From Lysinibacillus sp. FJAT-14745 (GTDB lineage: Bacteria > Bacillota > Bacilli > Bacillales_A > Planococcaceae), in assembly GCF_001275675.1 (NCBI RefSeq), contig NZ_LITM01000009.1, forward strand, positions 530,125-590,133: a DNA stretch of 60,009 nucleotides, given 5' to 3'. Both the position numbers and the translations under genes were made by a program. Below the pieces are notes generated by a model. That model saw only the letters and a list, made by a program, of their open reading frames with translations. It was not told the origin of the DNA and ran no database searches. The first letter of the stretch is position 1; each line of letters begins with the position of its first letter. Of the stretch, positions 18,581 through 27,922 are shown one piece after another.

Positions 18581-18975
18581 ATCGCATTGCCTCCTTATTT
18601 ATTTTATATACGTTTTAACATATGAAAAGATTCAATCAAATTAAAGAAGTGATAAAAACGAACAATTGAATTATTAGGTGACTTTCCTATTCATTAAAAA
18701 GACTAGCTTTAAGGGAGAGTAACAAAAAAATCAGTTTTTGGTCGCCCTCTTGAAAATGAACCCCTCAATTGCTTCCCGTTACAAAATTTCTCTTTTGGTA
18801 GCGAAATCACTTTATTTCCCGTAATGATATTGACATCAGACATTAGCTGTTATACATTAAACAGAGATTAATCGAGTGTTATATAACAATAACTACAAAA
18901 AAAGACCATACAAGCGTCATGTGCGAAATGACACTCATATGGCCAATACCTTCAAGTGCGAATTGAAAGTATAAT
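18581..18975. other. 395-bp intergenic region
   Basis: It carries the OFA-transporter terminator and the AIM24 promoter region. A plus-strand TTGACA (18830-18835) with TATACA 15 bp downstream looks promoter-like, but no gene follows it. No other feature is recognised. Confidence 0.5.
18895..18945 (-). terminator. intrinsic terminator of the OFA transporter
   Basis: GGCCATATGAGTGTCAT pairs with ATGACGCTTGTATGGTC with several G-U pairs and is followed by seven T residues on the minus strand. Confidence 0.8.
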
Positions 18976-20247
18976 TTATTGTGTAGCGGAGACGTCTCCA
19001 ACCTTTTCAGAAGCTTGTTTTAATGCTGTTCGTTTACGTACATCTGCACGTAAAGTTAATGAAATAATTAACGAAGCAGCAATTAACCCTGTAAACACAT
19101 AGAATACTGGAATATAACTTCCATAAGAGTTTTTAATTGTGCTCACTAAAAGTGGCCCAAAAATACCACCTAATGACCAAGTCGTTAATAAATAACCATG
19201 AATAACTCCGAGTTGTTTCGTACCGAATAAATCACTTGCAAATGCTGGTAGATTCGAGAAACCCCCACCATAACAACTAACAACTAAGAAAATAAGTGCT
19301 TGGAAAACAATAACGTTTGTTGTGTGCGGTAAGACGATAAATGTAATTAACTGTGCGATAAAGAAAATTACAAAGACGTTCGAACGGCCAATATAGTCAG
19401 ACACAGCAGCCCATATTAAACGACCACCACCATTAAATAATCCCATTATTCCTACCATTGCTGCGGCTCCCGCAACTGATAATCCTACAATTTCTTGAGC
19501 CATTGGAGATGCAACAGAAATCATCATAATACCTGCTGTTACGTTTACTAAATGCATCGACCAAAGCATCCAGAAATGCTTAGTTTTCACAGCTTCACGT
19601 GCTGACATGACAGCTAAATCTTTTTTCACTACTTCTTTACCATTATTTGCAGCAGCCTTCATATTAGCTGGCATATAACCAGGTGCAGGCGGTACTATAT
19701 ATAAAGCCCCTAAAATCATTAACGTGAAATAACTTGCCCCTAAAATAAAGTACGTTGTAGAAATACCCACAGCCTCCATTAAGTTAGCTGCGACTGGCGC
19801 TGTAATAAGTGCCCCTGAACCAAATCCAAGTACAGCCATACCTGTTGCTAAACCGCGGCGATCCGGGAACCATTTTACTAATGTCGATACAGGCGAAATA
19901 TAACCAATACCCATACCCAATCCGCTTAGTAAACCATATGTTAACCAGTACAATGTTACGGAATCCATAGAAATCGCTAGACCCGCCCCAGCTTGTCCTG
20001 CCCCAAATAGAACAGCTGCTATCATTGCAGATTTACGTGGTCCCATTTTTTCTACTAAGTTACCAAATAATGCTGCTGAAAAACCAGCAAGCCCCATCAT
20101 TATTGTGAAGGCAACCGTTACGTTTGTTTCACTCCATCCCATTTCTGTGACAATCGGTAGCTTGTATACACTGTATGCATATGCTCCACCGATTGAAAGA
20201 TGAATAGCGATTGCGGATAATGCAATTAACCATCTATTTTTATTCAT
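18976..20247 (-). CDS. OFA-family MFS transporter (oxalate/formate antiporter type)
   Basis: A 423-residue, 12-helix carrier. The N-terminus (SIGGAYAYSVYKLPI) and the middle segment (WFPDRRGLATGMAVLGFGSG) are typical of the OFA family, whose members exchange small carboxylates such as oxalate/formate or pyruvate. The exact substrate cannot be read here. Single gene with its own terminator. An AT-rich 735-bp region lies upstream. Confidence 0.88.
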   Translation of the reverse strand: MNKNRWLIALSAIAIHLSIGGAYAYSVYKLPIVTEMGWSETNVTVAFTIMMGLAGFSAALFGNLVEKMGPRKSAMIAAVLFGAGQAGAGLAISMDSVTLYWLTYGLLSGLGMGIGYISPVSTLVKWFPDRRGLATGMAVLGFGSGALITAPVAANLMEAVGISTTYFILGASYFTLMILGALYIVPPAPGYMPANMKAAANNGKEVVKKDLAVMSAREAVKTKHFWMLWSMHLVNVTAGIMMISVASPMAQEIVGLSVAGAAAMVGIMGLFNGGGRLIWAAVSDYIGRSNVFVIFFIAQLITFIVLPHTTNVIVFQALIFLVVSCYGGGFSNLPAFASDLFGTKQLGVIHGYLLTTWSLGGIFGPLLVSTIKNSYGSYIPVFYVFTGLIAASLIISLTLRADVRKRTALKQASEKVGDVSATQ

Positions 20248-20982
20248 AATTTCTCTTTTCTCCCCTCTTTTGCTACCTGTGAAAGTTTTATGAACGTCCT
20301 GTAAATCAATTTACCACTTAGAATTATTCAAATGCAAGATGTTTTTTCAAAAAATATTATTTCTCCAAAAAGTATTTTATTTTTCACCCTAGTAAACTTA
20401 TAACGAAAACCTTACTGCCTCTAAGTAAATAGATGTTTATTAAACAAAAACCACAACATTTTTTAGCTAATATTATTTTTCTACTCTATTATCCGACTCC
20501 ATATAAATTATTTTGATATAATTAATTTTGTGCATATTTTCACATACAAACTATGTATATTCCACTTTTTCTAACTCTCATTATTCCTTCGCATTCCTTT
20601 AAAAGACCCTAAAAAGAGATTCATCATATAGAAATATTTAGAATAAAAGAGAATTTTAACGCTTAAATAAATGAATTTCCTTCTCGTAAAAAGGGGTTGA
20701 AAAACAACAATAAATGTCGTATTTTACTTTTGATGTATATTAAATCAAATAAATCCAATACACATTTTGTATATTTCAAAATGAATATTCCTTACCTACT
20801 CATTTTTATTATTCAAATATATATTTTTTCATTTAAAATAAATACTGCACATTTTTTAAACTATGGCCAGAAATGCTTTCTAAACTTAAAAGCAACTAAA
20901 CCAATAAGTTATAACAATAACATTTGCTATAGCACACAAGTAAAAAAGATGCTCCTGAATAGATTGAGCATCTCTTTCCTTT
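20248..20982. other. 735-bp very AT-rich intergenic region
   Basis: It contains upstream sequence of the OFA gene and the terminator of the sigma operon. The only open frame (20697-20999, plus) is lysine/asparagine-rich, runs into the opposite gene and lacks an SD. I see no repeat-family element here, unlike most other large gaps. Confidence 0.5.
20944..20976 (-). terminator. intrinsic terminator of the ECF sigma operon
   Basis: AGATGCTC and GAGCATCT pair on the minus strand and are followed by six T residues. Confidence 0.85.
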
Positions 20983-21918
20983 TTATAAAAAATAAATGAT
21001 TAATACAATTATTAGTGGCACTAGTAGAGTAAATGAACCTATCGATACATAATGCCTTTTTTCTTCCCGACCATAATAATACTCAATCATAATATAGCTT
21101 AACATGGAGATAACAAAAAATCCGAATATTGCAGCTGTATATATAAACCACCCATTTATATTAAATAAAATTAAAGCCGCTCCTTGTATAAAATTAGCAA
21201 TATATATTGTACTTTGATGGCCTGTATTTATATATTTTGGCTCCTTTGGAATGCTAAACTTTTTTCGAATTGCTTTTTCTAAAAGCCACCTTAGAAAGAG
21301 AGCAATTATTAAAAATGTAAGCATCTCACCGAAACTAATATCTTTTTCATCTTTTCGCATAAGAGCAATAAATGATGAAGCAGTGTCGCCATCTTCCACT
21401 TTGTAAAAGATATTTGTATGTCGATCACTAAAAGCTAGCTGCTCATTGTTTAAGAACACTTTTAGTTGCACAACTTGCCCATTGTCAAACTCTACCCATA
21501 CATCACGAAATGCATAATAATCATTGTCCTTCTTCGATATAACTGCTTTTTGAAGTGCATTAGCAATGAGCTTTGTTTCCGAATCTTTTTTATAAGTCTG
21601 TTGCACTAAGATCCAGCCAGTTCTTCCAGCCTTAAAGGAATCTTCCTCCCAATTTTGCGCAATAGTAAACTGTTTAACCTCATGCTGGGCTAGTTCAACA
21701 ATCGAAGCATGCTTAGCTGTATCTACTTGCTTCCATGGACCAATTACAATCAAAAAGAGGATCGTCACGACTGCTCCAATGATAATCGTTGGATATTGCC
21801 ATTTACGAGGTTGTTTATCTTGCTGATATACATTTTGCAAAATTCGCTCCTGCAATTGTTGTGAAAAACGCGGGGCTTCTCCAAGCTCTTTATCCAGTTT
21901 ATCCTTAAAAGATGTCAT
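20983..21918 (-). CDS. membrane regulator, probable anti-sigma factor
   Basis: A 311-residue protein. Its start overlaps the end of the ECF sigma gene by 14 bases. The N-terminal 42 residues are cytoplasmic and charged (FKDKLDKELGEAPRFSQQL). One TM helix (about 44-63), an extracytoplasmic region of about 130 residues and four more hydrophobic segments toward the C-terminus follow. Location and layout suggest it sequesters the sigma factor, but I see no zinc anti-sigma motif (HxxxCxxC). The extra C-terminal helices are unusual for simple anti-sigma factors. Confidence 0.65.
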   Translation of the reverse strand: MTSFKDKLDKELGEAPRFSQQLQERILQNVYQQDKQPRKWQYPTIIIGAVVTILFLIVIGPWKQVDTAKHASIVELAQHEVKQFTIAQNWEEDSFKAGRTGWILVQQTYKKDSETKLIANALQKAVISKKDNDYYAFRDVWVEFDNGQVVQLKVFLNNEQLAFSDRHTNIFYKVEDGDTASSFIALMRKDEKDISFGEMLTFLIIALFLRWLLEKAIRKKFSIPKEPKYINTGHQSTIYIANFIQGAALILFNINGWFIYTAAIFGFFVISMLSYIMIEYYYGREEKRHYVSIGSFTLLVPLIIVLIIYFL

Positions 21919-22426
21919 CTTCTAGCACCTCCCAATGACTTTTGTCCAGTTTTTCCTGCAAAATTTGTCTAGCTCTACGTAGTCTTGTTTTCACTGTATT
22001 TTCTGCACATGCAAGAACCTCTGCTATCTCTCGAACCTTTAATTCCTGATAATAATAAAGAATAATTACTTCTCGATAGGTGATTGGAAGCTCAAACAAA
22101 GTGGCTGTCAAAATTCTCCGCTCATCCTTTTCAAGCAAATTTGTTTCAGGCGATCGTTTACTGACTCCAATGTGCAGCTTTTCAAATAAAATATGACGCT
22201 TATTTTTCCAACTTCGTAAATAGTCATGACTTTTATGTACTGTTATTTTTACTAAATATGTTTTTAGTGAGGATCGTTGTTCAAAGCGCTCTTGTTGCTG
22301 GTAATAAGCGAAAAATACATCTTGAACAATTTCTTCTGCAATAGCCCAGTCTTTAACATATAAATAAGCTACACGAAGACAATATTCACCATGCTCATCC
22401 ATAATATTTGCTAAATGCTCACTCAA
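21905..22426 (-). CDS. ECF RNA polymerase sigma factor
   Basis: A 173-residue sigma-70 family factor. Region 2 has YCLRVAYLYVKDWAIAEEIVQDVFFAYY, and region 4 has LPITYREVIILYYY and AENTVKTRLRRARQ. The start is placed at TTG 22424-22426, because AGGAGGT lies about 6 bases upstream; the longer ATG frame (22447) would translate through that SD. The upstream TGAAAC-17 bp-CGAC pair is the kind of promoter an ECF factor recognises, so the operon is probably autoregulated. Confidence 0.9.
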   Translation of the reverse strand: MSEHLANIMDEHGEYCLRVAYLYVKDWAIAEEIVQDVFFAYYQQQERFEQRSSLKTYLVKITVHKSHDYLRSWKNKRHILFEKLHIGVSKRSPETNLLEKDERRILTATLFELPITYREVIILYYYQELKVREIAEVLACAENTVKTRLRRARQILQEKLDKSHWEVLEDDIF

Positions 22427-22457
22427 ACAAACACCTCCTATTCCCATTCACACTATA

Positions 22458-22484
22458 GTCGTATCGAAATCTCAGTTGGTTTCA
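22458..22484 (-). promoter_or_regulatory. ECF-type promoter of the sigma operon
   Basis: On the minus strand TGAAAC (22479-22484) is separated by 17 bp from CGAC (22458-22461). This matches the TGWAAC-N16/17-CGWC pattern of Bacillus ECF sigma factors. It lies about 35 bases upstream of the chosen TTG start. Confidence 0.7.
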
Positions 22485-22549
22485 GTAAAAAACAATTTTT
22501 TCATAGTAAAAGGGCTAATATTAACAGATACATATGTTTCAGCACTAAA

Positions 22550-22584
22550 ACGTGTGGTTAATTCCAGTTCCGGCTGGGGCGTTC
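22550..22584 (+). repeat. family-1 end fragment (C)
   Basis: ACGTGTGGTTAATTCCAGTTCCGGCTGGGGCG is a degraded outer arm plus terminal repeat. It lies upstream of the leuS terminator hairpin on the plus axis. Confidence 0.55.
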
Positions 22585-22596
22585 GATAAAATGTAA

Positions 22597-22630
22597 AAAA
22601 AGACAGAATCAAAATTTGATTCTGCCTTTA
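22597..22630 (-). terminator. intrinsic terminator of leuS
   Basis: GGCAGAATCAAA pairs with TTTGATTCTGTC and is followed by seven T residues on the minus strand, about 115 bases past the leuS stop. Confidence 0.85.
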
Positions 22631-22743
22631 ATCTTATATTAATGAAATAACCCAACCATTAAAAGTGCTTCTATTAAGACTCACCTGTTCTGTAACATGT
22701 AATCTTAGCTTTTATAGTAGCATGTAAAAGTTGTTTCCTTCAT

Positions 22744-25161
22744 TTATTTAACGACGATATTAACAAGCTTGCCTGGAATGACAATTATTTTTACTAAGTC
22801 TTTGCCTGCCATATACTCTTGTACTTTGTCATCTGCAAGTGCTACTTTTTCGATTTCTTCTTTTGAAGCATCTTTCGCTACGATGATTTTTGCACGTACT
22901 TTGCCGAGCACTTGTACAGCGATTTCCACTTCATCATCAACAAGTTTAGACTCATCATATGTTGGCCATTGCGCATATGAAAGTGTTTCGCCATGACCTA
23001 ATATTTGCCATAACTCTTCAGCAACGTGTGGAACCATTGGAGCTAGCATCTTCACAAAGCCTTCAGCGTATGCTGTTGGGATAACATCCGCTTTGTAGCA
23101 ATCATTGATGAATACCATCATTTGTGAAATAGCTGTATTGAAGCGAATACCTTCGTAATCCTCTGTCACTTTTTTCACAGTTTGATGATATGACTTTTCA
23201 AGCGTTTTGTCTTCTGAAGCTTGAATTTTCGCAGCGATTGTACCGTCTTCTTCATTGACAAATAAACGCCAAATACGATCTAAGAAGCGGCGTGCCCCGT
23301 CCAAGCCATTTGTTGACCATGCAACAGAAGCTTCAAGGGGACCCATAAACATTTCATATAGACGTAAAGTATCAGCACCGTGTGAAGAAATGATTTCATC
23401 AGGGTTAACGACATTGCCTTTTGATTTAGACATTTTTTCATTACCTTCACCAAAAATCATCCCTTGGTTAAATAATTTGTGGAATGGCTCTTTCGTGTGT
23501 ACAACGCCTAAATCGTATAATACTTTGTGCCAGAAGCGCGCGTATAGTAAGTGTAATACTGCATGCTCTGCCCCACCGATATAAATATCAACTGGTAACC
23601 AACGTTTTAGTAACTCAGGGTCCGCAATTGCTTCTTTATTTGTTGGGTCAATATAACGTATGAAGTACCAGCTTGAACCTGCCCACTGTGGCATTGTGTT
23701 CGTTTCGCGACGACCTTTTTTGCCTGTTTCAGGGTCAACAACATTTACCCATTCAGAAATATTCGCTAGTGGAGATTCACCAGTACCTGAAGGACGAATA
23801 TTATCTGTTTTTGGTAGCATTAATGGTAATTCTGATTCCGGCACTGGTGTCGTTGTACCATCTTCCCAATGAATCATAGGGATTGGCTCACCCCAGTAAC
23901 GTTGACGAGAGAATAACCAATCGCGAAGACGGTAAGAGATTTTCTTCTCCCCTACGCCTTTTTCCTCAAGCCATTCAATTGCTTTAGCAATACCGTCCTC
24001 TTTGTTTAAGCCATCAAGGAAGTCAGAGTTAATGTGCTTACCATCTCCTGTGAATGCTTCTTTACTAATGTCTCCACCTTCAAGAACAGGGATAATTTCT
24101 AAGCCAAATTCTGTTGCAAATTCATAGTCGCGCTCATCATGTGCTGGAACCGCCATGATTGCACCTGTACCATATGATACTAATACGTAGTCTGCAATCC
24201 AAATCGGCATTTTTTTACCGTTAATCGGATTCACTGCATAGGCACCTGTGAATACACCTGTTTTTTCTTTCGCTAAATCTGTACGCTCTAAATCAGACTT
24301 CATTTTTACTTTATCTAAATAAGCTTCAACAGCTTGACGTTGTTCGGCAGTTGTAATTTGCTCCACTAATTGATGTTCAGGTGCAACAACACAGTATGTA
24401 GCACCAAATAATGTATCAGGACGAGTTGTAAACACTGTGAAGAATTCATTTGTGCCATCTATACTAAATGTTACTTCTGCACCTTCCGAACGACCAATCC
24501 AGTTACGTTGCATATCCTTAATAGACTCTGGCCAATCAACTTCCTCTAAGTCATCGATTAAACGATCAGCATAGGCAGTAATTTTAAGCATCCATTGCTT
24601 CATCGGACGACGTTCTACAGGGTGACCACCACGCTCTGATTTTCCATCAATAACTTCTTCGTTTGCAAGTACTGTACCAAGTGCTGGACACCAGTTTACA
24701 GCTACTTCATCTACATAGGCTAAACCTTTTTTGTAAAGTTGGATAAAGATCCATTGTGTCCATTTATAATATTCTGGATCTGTTGTATTAATTTCACGAT
24801 CCCAATCATAGCTAAAGCCTAGCTCTTGGATTTGACGCTTGAATGTCGCAATATTTTTCGCTGTAAATTCTGCCGGGTCATTTCCTGTATCAAGTGCATA
24901 TTGTTCAGCTGGTAAACCGAATGCATCCCAACCCATAGGATGTAGGACGTTATAGCCTTGCATGCGCTTGAAGCGTGAAAGGATGTCTGTCGCTGTGTAG
25001 CCCTCTGGATGTCCTACATGAAGGCCTGCACCAGATGGGTATGGGAACATATCTAACGCATAAAATTTTGGTTTTTCTGTTTCATTTTCAGTTTTGAAAG
25101 TTTTATTATCAGCCCAATATTGCTGCCACTTTTTTTCAATTTGTTGATGATTAAAACTCAT
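22744..25161 (-). CDS. leuS: leucyl-tRNA synthetase
   Basis: An 805-residue class I synthetase charging tRNA-Leu. The HIGH-type motif is HVGH (residues 48-51 in [12 protein letters not shown]), and KMSKS is in [13 protein letters not shown]. The editing (CP1) domain is present ([19 protein letters not shown]). Length matches B. subtilis LeuS (804). Expression should be controlled by the T-box leader directly upstream. An SD (AAAGGAGG) precedes the ATG. Confidence 0.97.
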   Translation of the reverse strand: MSFNHQQIEKKWQQYWADNKTFKTENETEKPKFYALDMFPYPSGAGLHVGHPEGYTATDILSRFKRMQGYNVLHPMGWDAFGLPAEQYALDTGNDPAEFTAKNIATFKRQIQELGFSYDWDREINTTDPEYYKWTQWIFIQLYKKGLAYVDEVAVNWCPALGTVLANEEVIDGKSERGGHPVERRPMKQWMLKITAYADRLIDDLEEVDWPESIKDMQRNWIGRSEGAEVTFSIDGTNEFFTVFTTRPDTLFGATYCVVAPEHQLVEQITTAEQRQAVEAYLDKVKMKSDLERTDLAKEKTGVFTGAYAVNPINGKKMPIWIADYVLVSYGTGAIMAVPAHDERDYEFATEFGLEIIPVLEGGDISKEAFTGDGKHINSDFLDGLNKEDGIAKAIEWLEEKGVGEKKISYRLRDWLFSRQRYWGEPIPMIHWEDGTTTPVPESELPLMLPKTDNIRPSGTGESPLANISEWVNVVDPETGKKGRRETNTMPQWAGSSWYFIRYIDPTNKEAIADPELLKRWLPVDIYIGGAEHAVLHLLYARFWHKVLYDLGVVHTKEPFHKLFNQGMIFGEGNEKMSKSKGNVVNPDEIISSHGADTLRLYEMFMGPLEASVAWSTNGLDGARRFLDRIWRLFVNEEDGTIAAKIQASEDKTLEKSYHQTVKKVTEDYEGIRFNTAISQMMVFINDCYKADVIPTAYAEGFVKMLAPMVPHVAEELWQILGHGETLSYAQWPTYDESKLVDDEVEIAVQVLGKVRAKIIVAKDASKEEIEKVALADDKVQEYMAGKDLVKIIVIPGKLVNIVVK

Positions 25162-25224
25162 TATTTTTCCTCCTTTGAACGTGTCATGCTTTTCATCTTA
25201 AGAATTGACAAAATATTTAAAAAA

Positions 25225-25470
25225 TAAAAAACTCGTCCCTTTCTTCATTAGAAAGGGACGAGAAAATTTTTATCTCCCGCGGTACCACCCAAATTAGTGA
25301 TCACACTCGACTTAAGCTTCCTTAACGCGGAAGGAACGGCACGCGTTGTTTCACGCGGGCAGACTCAGAAGGCGAGTTCAATTTGCTTTCCTACTAGCTC
25401 CCACCAGCCGCTAGCTCTCTAAAAAGAACCACAAATTTACTATTCCTCATCACTGTCTTTACATGTATTG
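25225..25470 (-). promoter_or_regulatory. T-box leader of leuS
   Basis: On the minus strand the leader shows Stem I, then GAACTCGCC with a CTC leucine specifier (complement of 25374-25376), and the T-box sequence GGGTGGTACCGCGGGAG (25274-25290). A strong terminator follows, CTCGTCCCTTTC/GAAAGGGACGAG (25232-25262), ending in a T-run. Uncharged tRNA-Leu should stabilise the antiterminator and allow leuS transcription. Confidence 0.93.
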
Positions 25471-25475
25471 CATTT

Positions 25476-25504
25476 ATTCTAATGGAAAGTACTGAAAAGC
25501 ACAA
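25476..25504 (-). promoter_or_regulatory. leuS promoter
   Basis: TTGTGC (25499-25504) and TAGAAT (25476-25481) are spaced by 17 bp on the minus strand, just before the T-box leader. Confidence 0.65.
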
Positions 25505-25514
25505 GACTTTGTTT

Positions 25515-25705
25515 ACAGACTACCCATTATTGAACAATTCAATCCCTATGAAGGTAGCAATATCCGAAATAAGTTGTGTCCATAGAGCTCGCTTAACATG
25601 ATCTTTAGATAAATTTCATAGAATCCAAACAATTAGTGGGATTAAGATAGGTGCAAAGAGAACACCCCAATACGAAAACAGAGACAGGAATTCATCTCCT
25701 TATTT
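25515..25705 (-). pseudogene. relic of a small DUF4870-like membrane protein
   Basis: The minus strand reads GDEFLSLFSYWGVLFAPILI, then PLIVWIL and a stop. After a frame change it reads SKDHVKRALWTQLISDIATF. Together these resemble the DUF4870-type pattern (hydrophobic FAP/PLIVWL segment followed by KHAKRAL). The frame is broken and no intact start remains. The identification is by eye. Confidence 0.4.
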
Positions 25706-25716
25706 ATTGGAATTTA

Positions 25717-25750
25717 GGACCATCACCATAACGTGTGGTTGATTTCCGTT
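25717..25750 (+). repeat. family-1 end fragment (D)
   Basis: CATCACCATAACGTGTGG followed by TTGATTTCCGTT is an outer arm plus the first half of the terminal inverted repeat; the rest is missing. Confidence 0.75.
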
Positions 25751-25777
25751 TATTTGTCTACAAATACCAAAATGCCA

Positions 25778-27529
25778 TCATTTTAAACTACAAGAAAGCT
25801 CTGTAAAGATAACCCCTAGCGCATAAGCACCAGCATCCGGATAGCCTAAGCTTCTTTCCCCTACTGTACCGGCGCGGCCCATTCGAGCTACGATTTCTTT
25901 TGTATATTCTGCTCCTTTAACAGCAGCCTCTGCTCCTTTTTCAAAAGCAGTTTTAAAATCCGCACCAGTTGCAGCGCTTTCTGACCAAGTATTTACACAA
26001 GGAACAAGCGCATCTACAAGCGTTTTATCGCCTACCTCTGCCCCTCTTCCGAAAGAGCGCTCTCCGATAGACTGTATACCTTTTAGCGTAGCTTGCAACA
26101 TTTCAGCAAACTCTCCGACTGTTAATTCCATTTTTCCTTCTACAGCTTTACCTGCCGCTCGGAAAGCCCCACCCCAAATTGGACCAGAAGCTCCTCCGCA
26201 ATGTTCCATAATGATCATAGAACACGCATCAAGGAAAGTCCCAATATTTAAATGTTCTTGATCTAGAATCGAACTCCATCCACTTTTTAATTGCTTAAAT
26301 CCTTTAGCGACGCTCATTCCGAAATCGCCATCGCCTGCATGGGTATCCAATTCACAGAAAGGCACTTCATTCTTAATAATAATTTCGCTCATTTTATCTA
26401 CGAGATAAATCATATTATTTAATGTGATTACCTCACGCTTGATGATAGCGTGTTCTTCTGCTGTTTCCGTCTCAAAGAAAACTTGCTTCTCTTCTACGTG
26501 GTCATTCATATCTACATATTCTACACTCTCTACTGGTCCATCTACTTTCAATGCAGGTGTATTACATTCTTTCGATAGTAATGTTTTCAGCTCATCATCT
26601 AGTTTCATTACTGTTAGAGAAATCCCAGCCATATCAATACTTGTCATGTAATTGCCGACAAACGTTCTATTAATTCGTATATTTCTTTTACTCAACTCTC
26701 TAGTTACTGCATTGTTAAACAGATAAAGTTCTTGAAGGGGTGTACCGCCGAATCCATTTACTAGAACAGCAATTTCAGCATCTTCATCTAGCCCTAAATC
26801 TTTCATAAGATCATTTGTCATGCGGAAGGCTAATTCATCTGCAGTCATCATTTTTTCCCGTTTTCTTCCTGGCTCTCCATGAATACCGACGCCATATTCC
26901 ATCTCATCTTCACCCAATTTGAAAGTCGGTGAGCCACTAGCCGGAACTGTACAGGAAGTTAGCGCTAGACCAATTGTTCGAACATTTGCCGCTGCTTTTT
27001 CCGCTACTGCTTTGACCTGCAGCAAATCCATACCTTCTTCTACAGCTGCACCCGCGATTTTATGAACTAACACAACTCCTGCAACGCCGCGGCGTCCTAC
27101 AGTATAAAGGCTATCTTCTACTGCAATATCATCATCTACGCGGACATACTCTACTTGAATGCCATCCTCAGTAGCTAGGTAAGCACCATTTTTAAAGTTC
27201 ATAATATCTCCGCTGTAATTTTTAATAATGAGCAGTGTACCTTTTTTACTAGCTGTTGCTTTAATTGCTTGATATACCTGTATTTGAGAAGGAGAAGCAA
27301 AGACGTCACCGCATACTGCAGCATCCAGCATTCCTTTTCCTACTAACCCCGCATGTGCCGGTTCATGTCCACTACCGCCACCGCTAATTAAAGTTACCTT
27401 ATTTTCATTCATTTCTTTTTTCTTAATTACTTTATATTTTTTTAACAACTCAAGTTCCGGATGAGCCATAACCATCCCATTGCACATTTCCATAACGAGT
27501 GTTTCAGGTTGATTCATAATTTTTTTCAT
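25778..27529 (-). CDS. ATP-dependent dihydroxyacetone kinase, DhaK-DhaL fusion
   Basis: A 583-residue single-chain kinase that phosphorylates dihydroxyacetone to DHAP. The N-terminal DhaK part (1-330) carries the substrate-binding histidine H217 (GIHGEPGRKRE) and GGGSGHEPAHAG. The C-terminal DhaL part (370-583) has the Mg-ATP aspartates D395, D400 and D402 (DTHAGDGDFG). Fusion of the two on one chain marks the ATP type rather than the PTS type. GGGGAGG precedes the ATG. A cre-like site upstream suggests carbon catabolite control. Confidence 0.92.
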   Translation of the reverse strand: MKKIMNQPETLVMEMCNGMVMAHPELELLKKYKVIKKKEMNENKVTLISGGGSGHEPAHAGLVGKGMLDAAVCGDVFASPSQIQVYQAIKATASKKGTLLIIKNYSGDIMNFKNGAYLATEDGIQVEYVRVDDDIAVEDSLYTVGRRGVAGVVLVHKIAGAAVEEGMDLLQVKAVAEKAAANVRTIGLALTSCTVPASGSPTFKLGEDEMEYGVGIHGEPGRKREKMMTADELAFRMTNDLMKDLGLDEDAEIAVLVNGFGGTPLQELYLFNNAVTRELSKRNIRINRTFVGNYMTSIDMAGISLTVMKLDDELKTLLSKECNTPALKVDGPVESVEYVDMNDHVEEKQVFFETETAEEHAIIKREVITLNNMIYLVDKMSEIIIKNEVPFCELDTHAGDGDFGMSVAKGFKQLKSGWSSILDQEHLNIGTFLDACSMIIMEHCGGASGPIWGGAFRAAGKAVEGKMELTVGEFAEMLQATLKGIQSIGERSFGRGAEVGDKTLVDALVPCVNTWSESAATGADFKTAFEKGAEAAVKGAEYTKEIVARMGRAGTVGERSLGYPDAGAYALGVIFTELSCSLK

Positions 27530-27686
27530 TTTTATTCCTCCCCTGTAGGTTCTGTTATATTATTCGCAGTCTATTCGTATCTACACTTTCATAAATATAT
27601 TAATTCATAAAGAAGATTTCTGCCATGATCATCCCATCCTGAATTACGCTACATTTGAAAGGGTATTCCTATTATCTATAGTAAAA

Positions 27687-27700
27687 TGTAAGCGTTTTAC
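27687..27700. promoter_or_regulatory. cre-like CcpA site
   Basis: TGTAAGCGTTTTAC is a near-palindrome; it agrees with the TGWAARCGYTWNCW consensus at 12 of 14 positions on either strand. It lies about 158 bases before the kinase start codon. Confidence 0.55.
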
Positions 27701-27845
27701 GACAGAATAAACGATTTGTCTAAAGACGCTCATTTCACTAATAGAAATAAGAACGAATAAAGTTGTGGTGATGATTATAATAACCTCTTGAGCCGTTCAT
27801 CTTCAAGATAACTTACCGCCCGTTACCGCGGGATAAAGTGAAACT

Positions 27846-27882
27846 TTAAGCAGTGGGGATTTTCTCCATCCCCACTGCTTAT
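27846..27882. terminator. hairpin terminator after sulP
   Basis: TAAGCAGTGGGGAT and ATCCCCACTGCTTA form a perfect 14-bp stem; the T-run on the minus strand is weak. Confidence 0.65.
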
Positions 27883-27922
27883 TAGTCTTCACCAATCGGG
27901 CAGTTAGGGGCAGTTAATCTAT

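Larger units (their letters stand above)
22448..22743. other. intergenic region between leuS and the sigma operon
   Basis: It holds the ECF promoter, a short family-1 end fragment (22550-22584) and the leuS terminator. No gene is seen. Confidence 0.6.
27530..27922. other. 393-bp region between sulP and the dihydroxyacetone kinase gene
   Basis: It holds a cre-like site and the strong hairpin after sulP. A second hairpin (GGGGCAGT/ACTGCCCC, 27912-27937) overlaps the sulP stop codon. No gene is seen. Confidence 0.6.

Noticed and set aside
18830..18945. Possible plus-strand small RNA from TTGACA/TATACA to the hairpin at 18897
   Set aside because: The spacer is only 15 bp, and the hairpin has its T-run on the other strand, where it serves the OFA gene.
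20697..20999. 100-codon plus-strand frame
   Set aside because: AT-driven composition (Lys/Asn/Ile), no SD, and it overlaps the opposite-strand regulator and its terminator.
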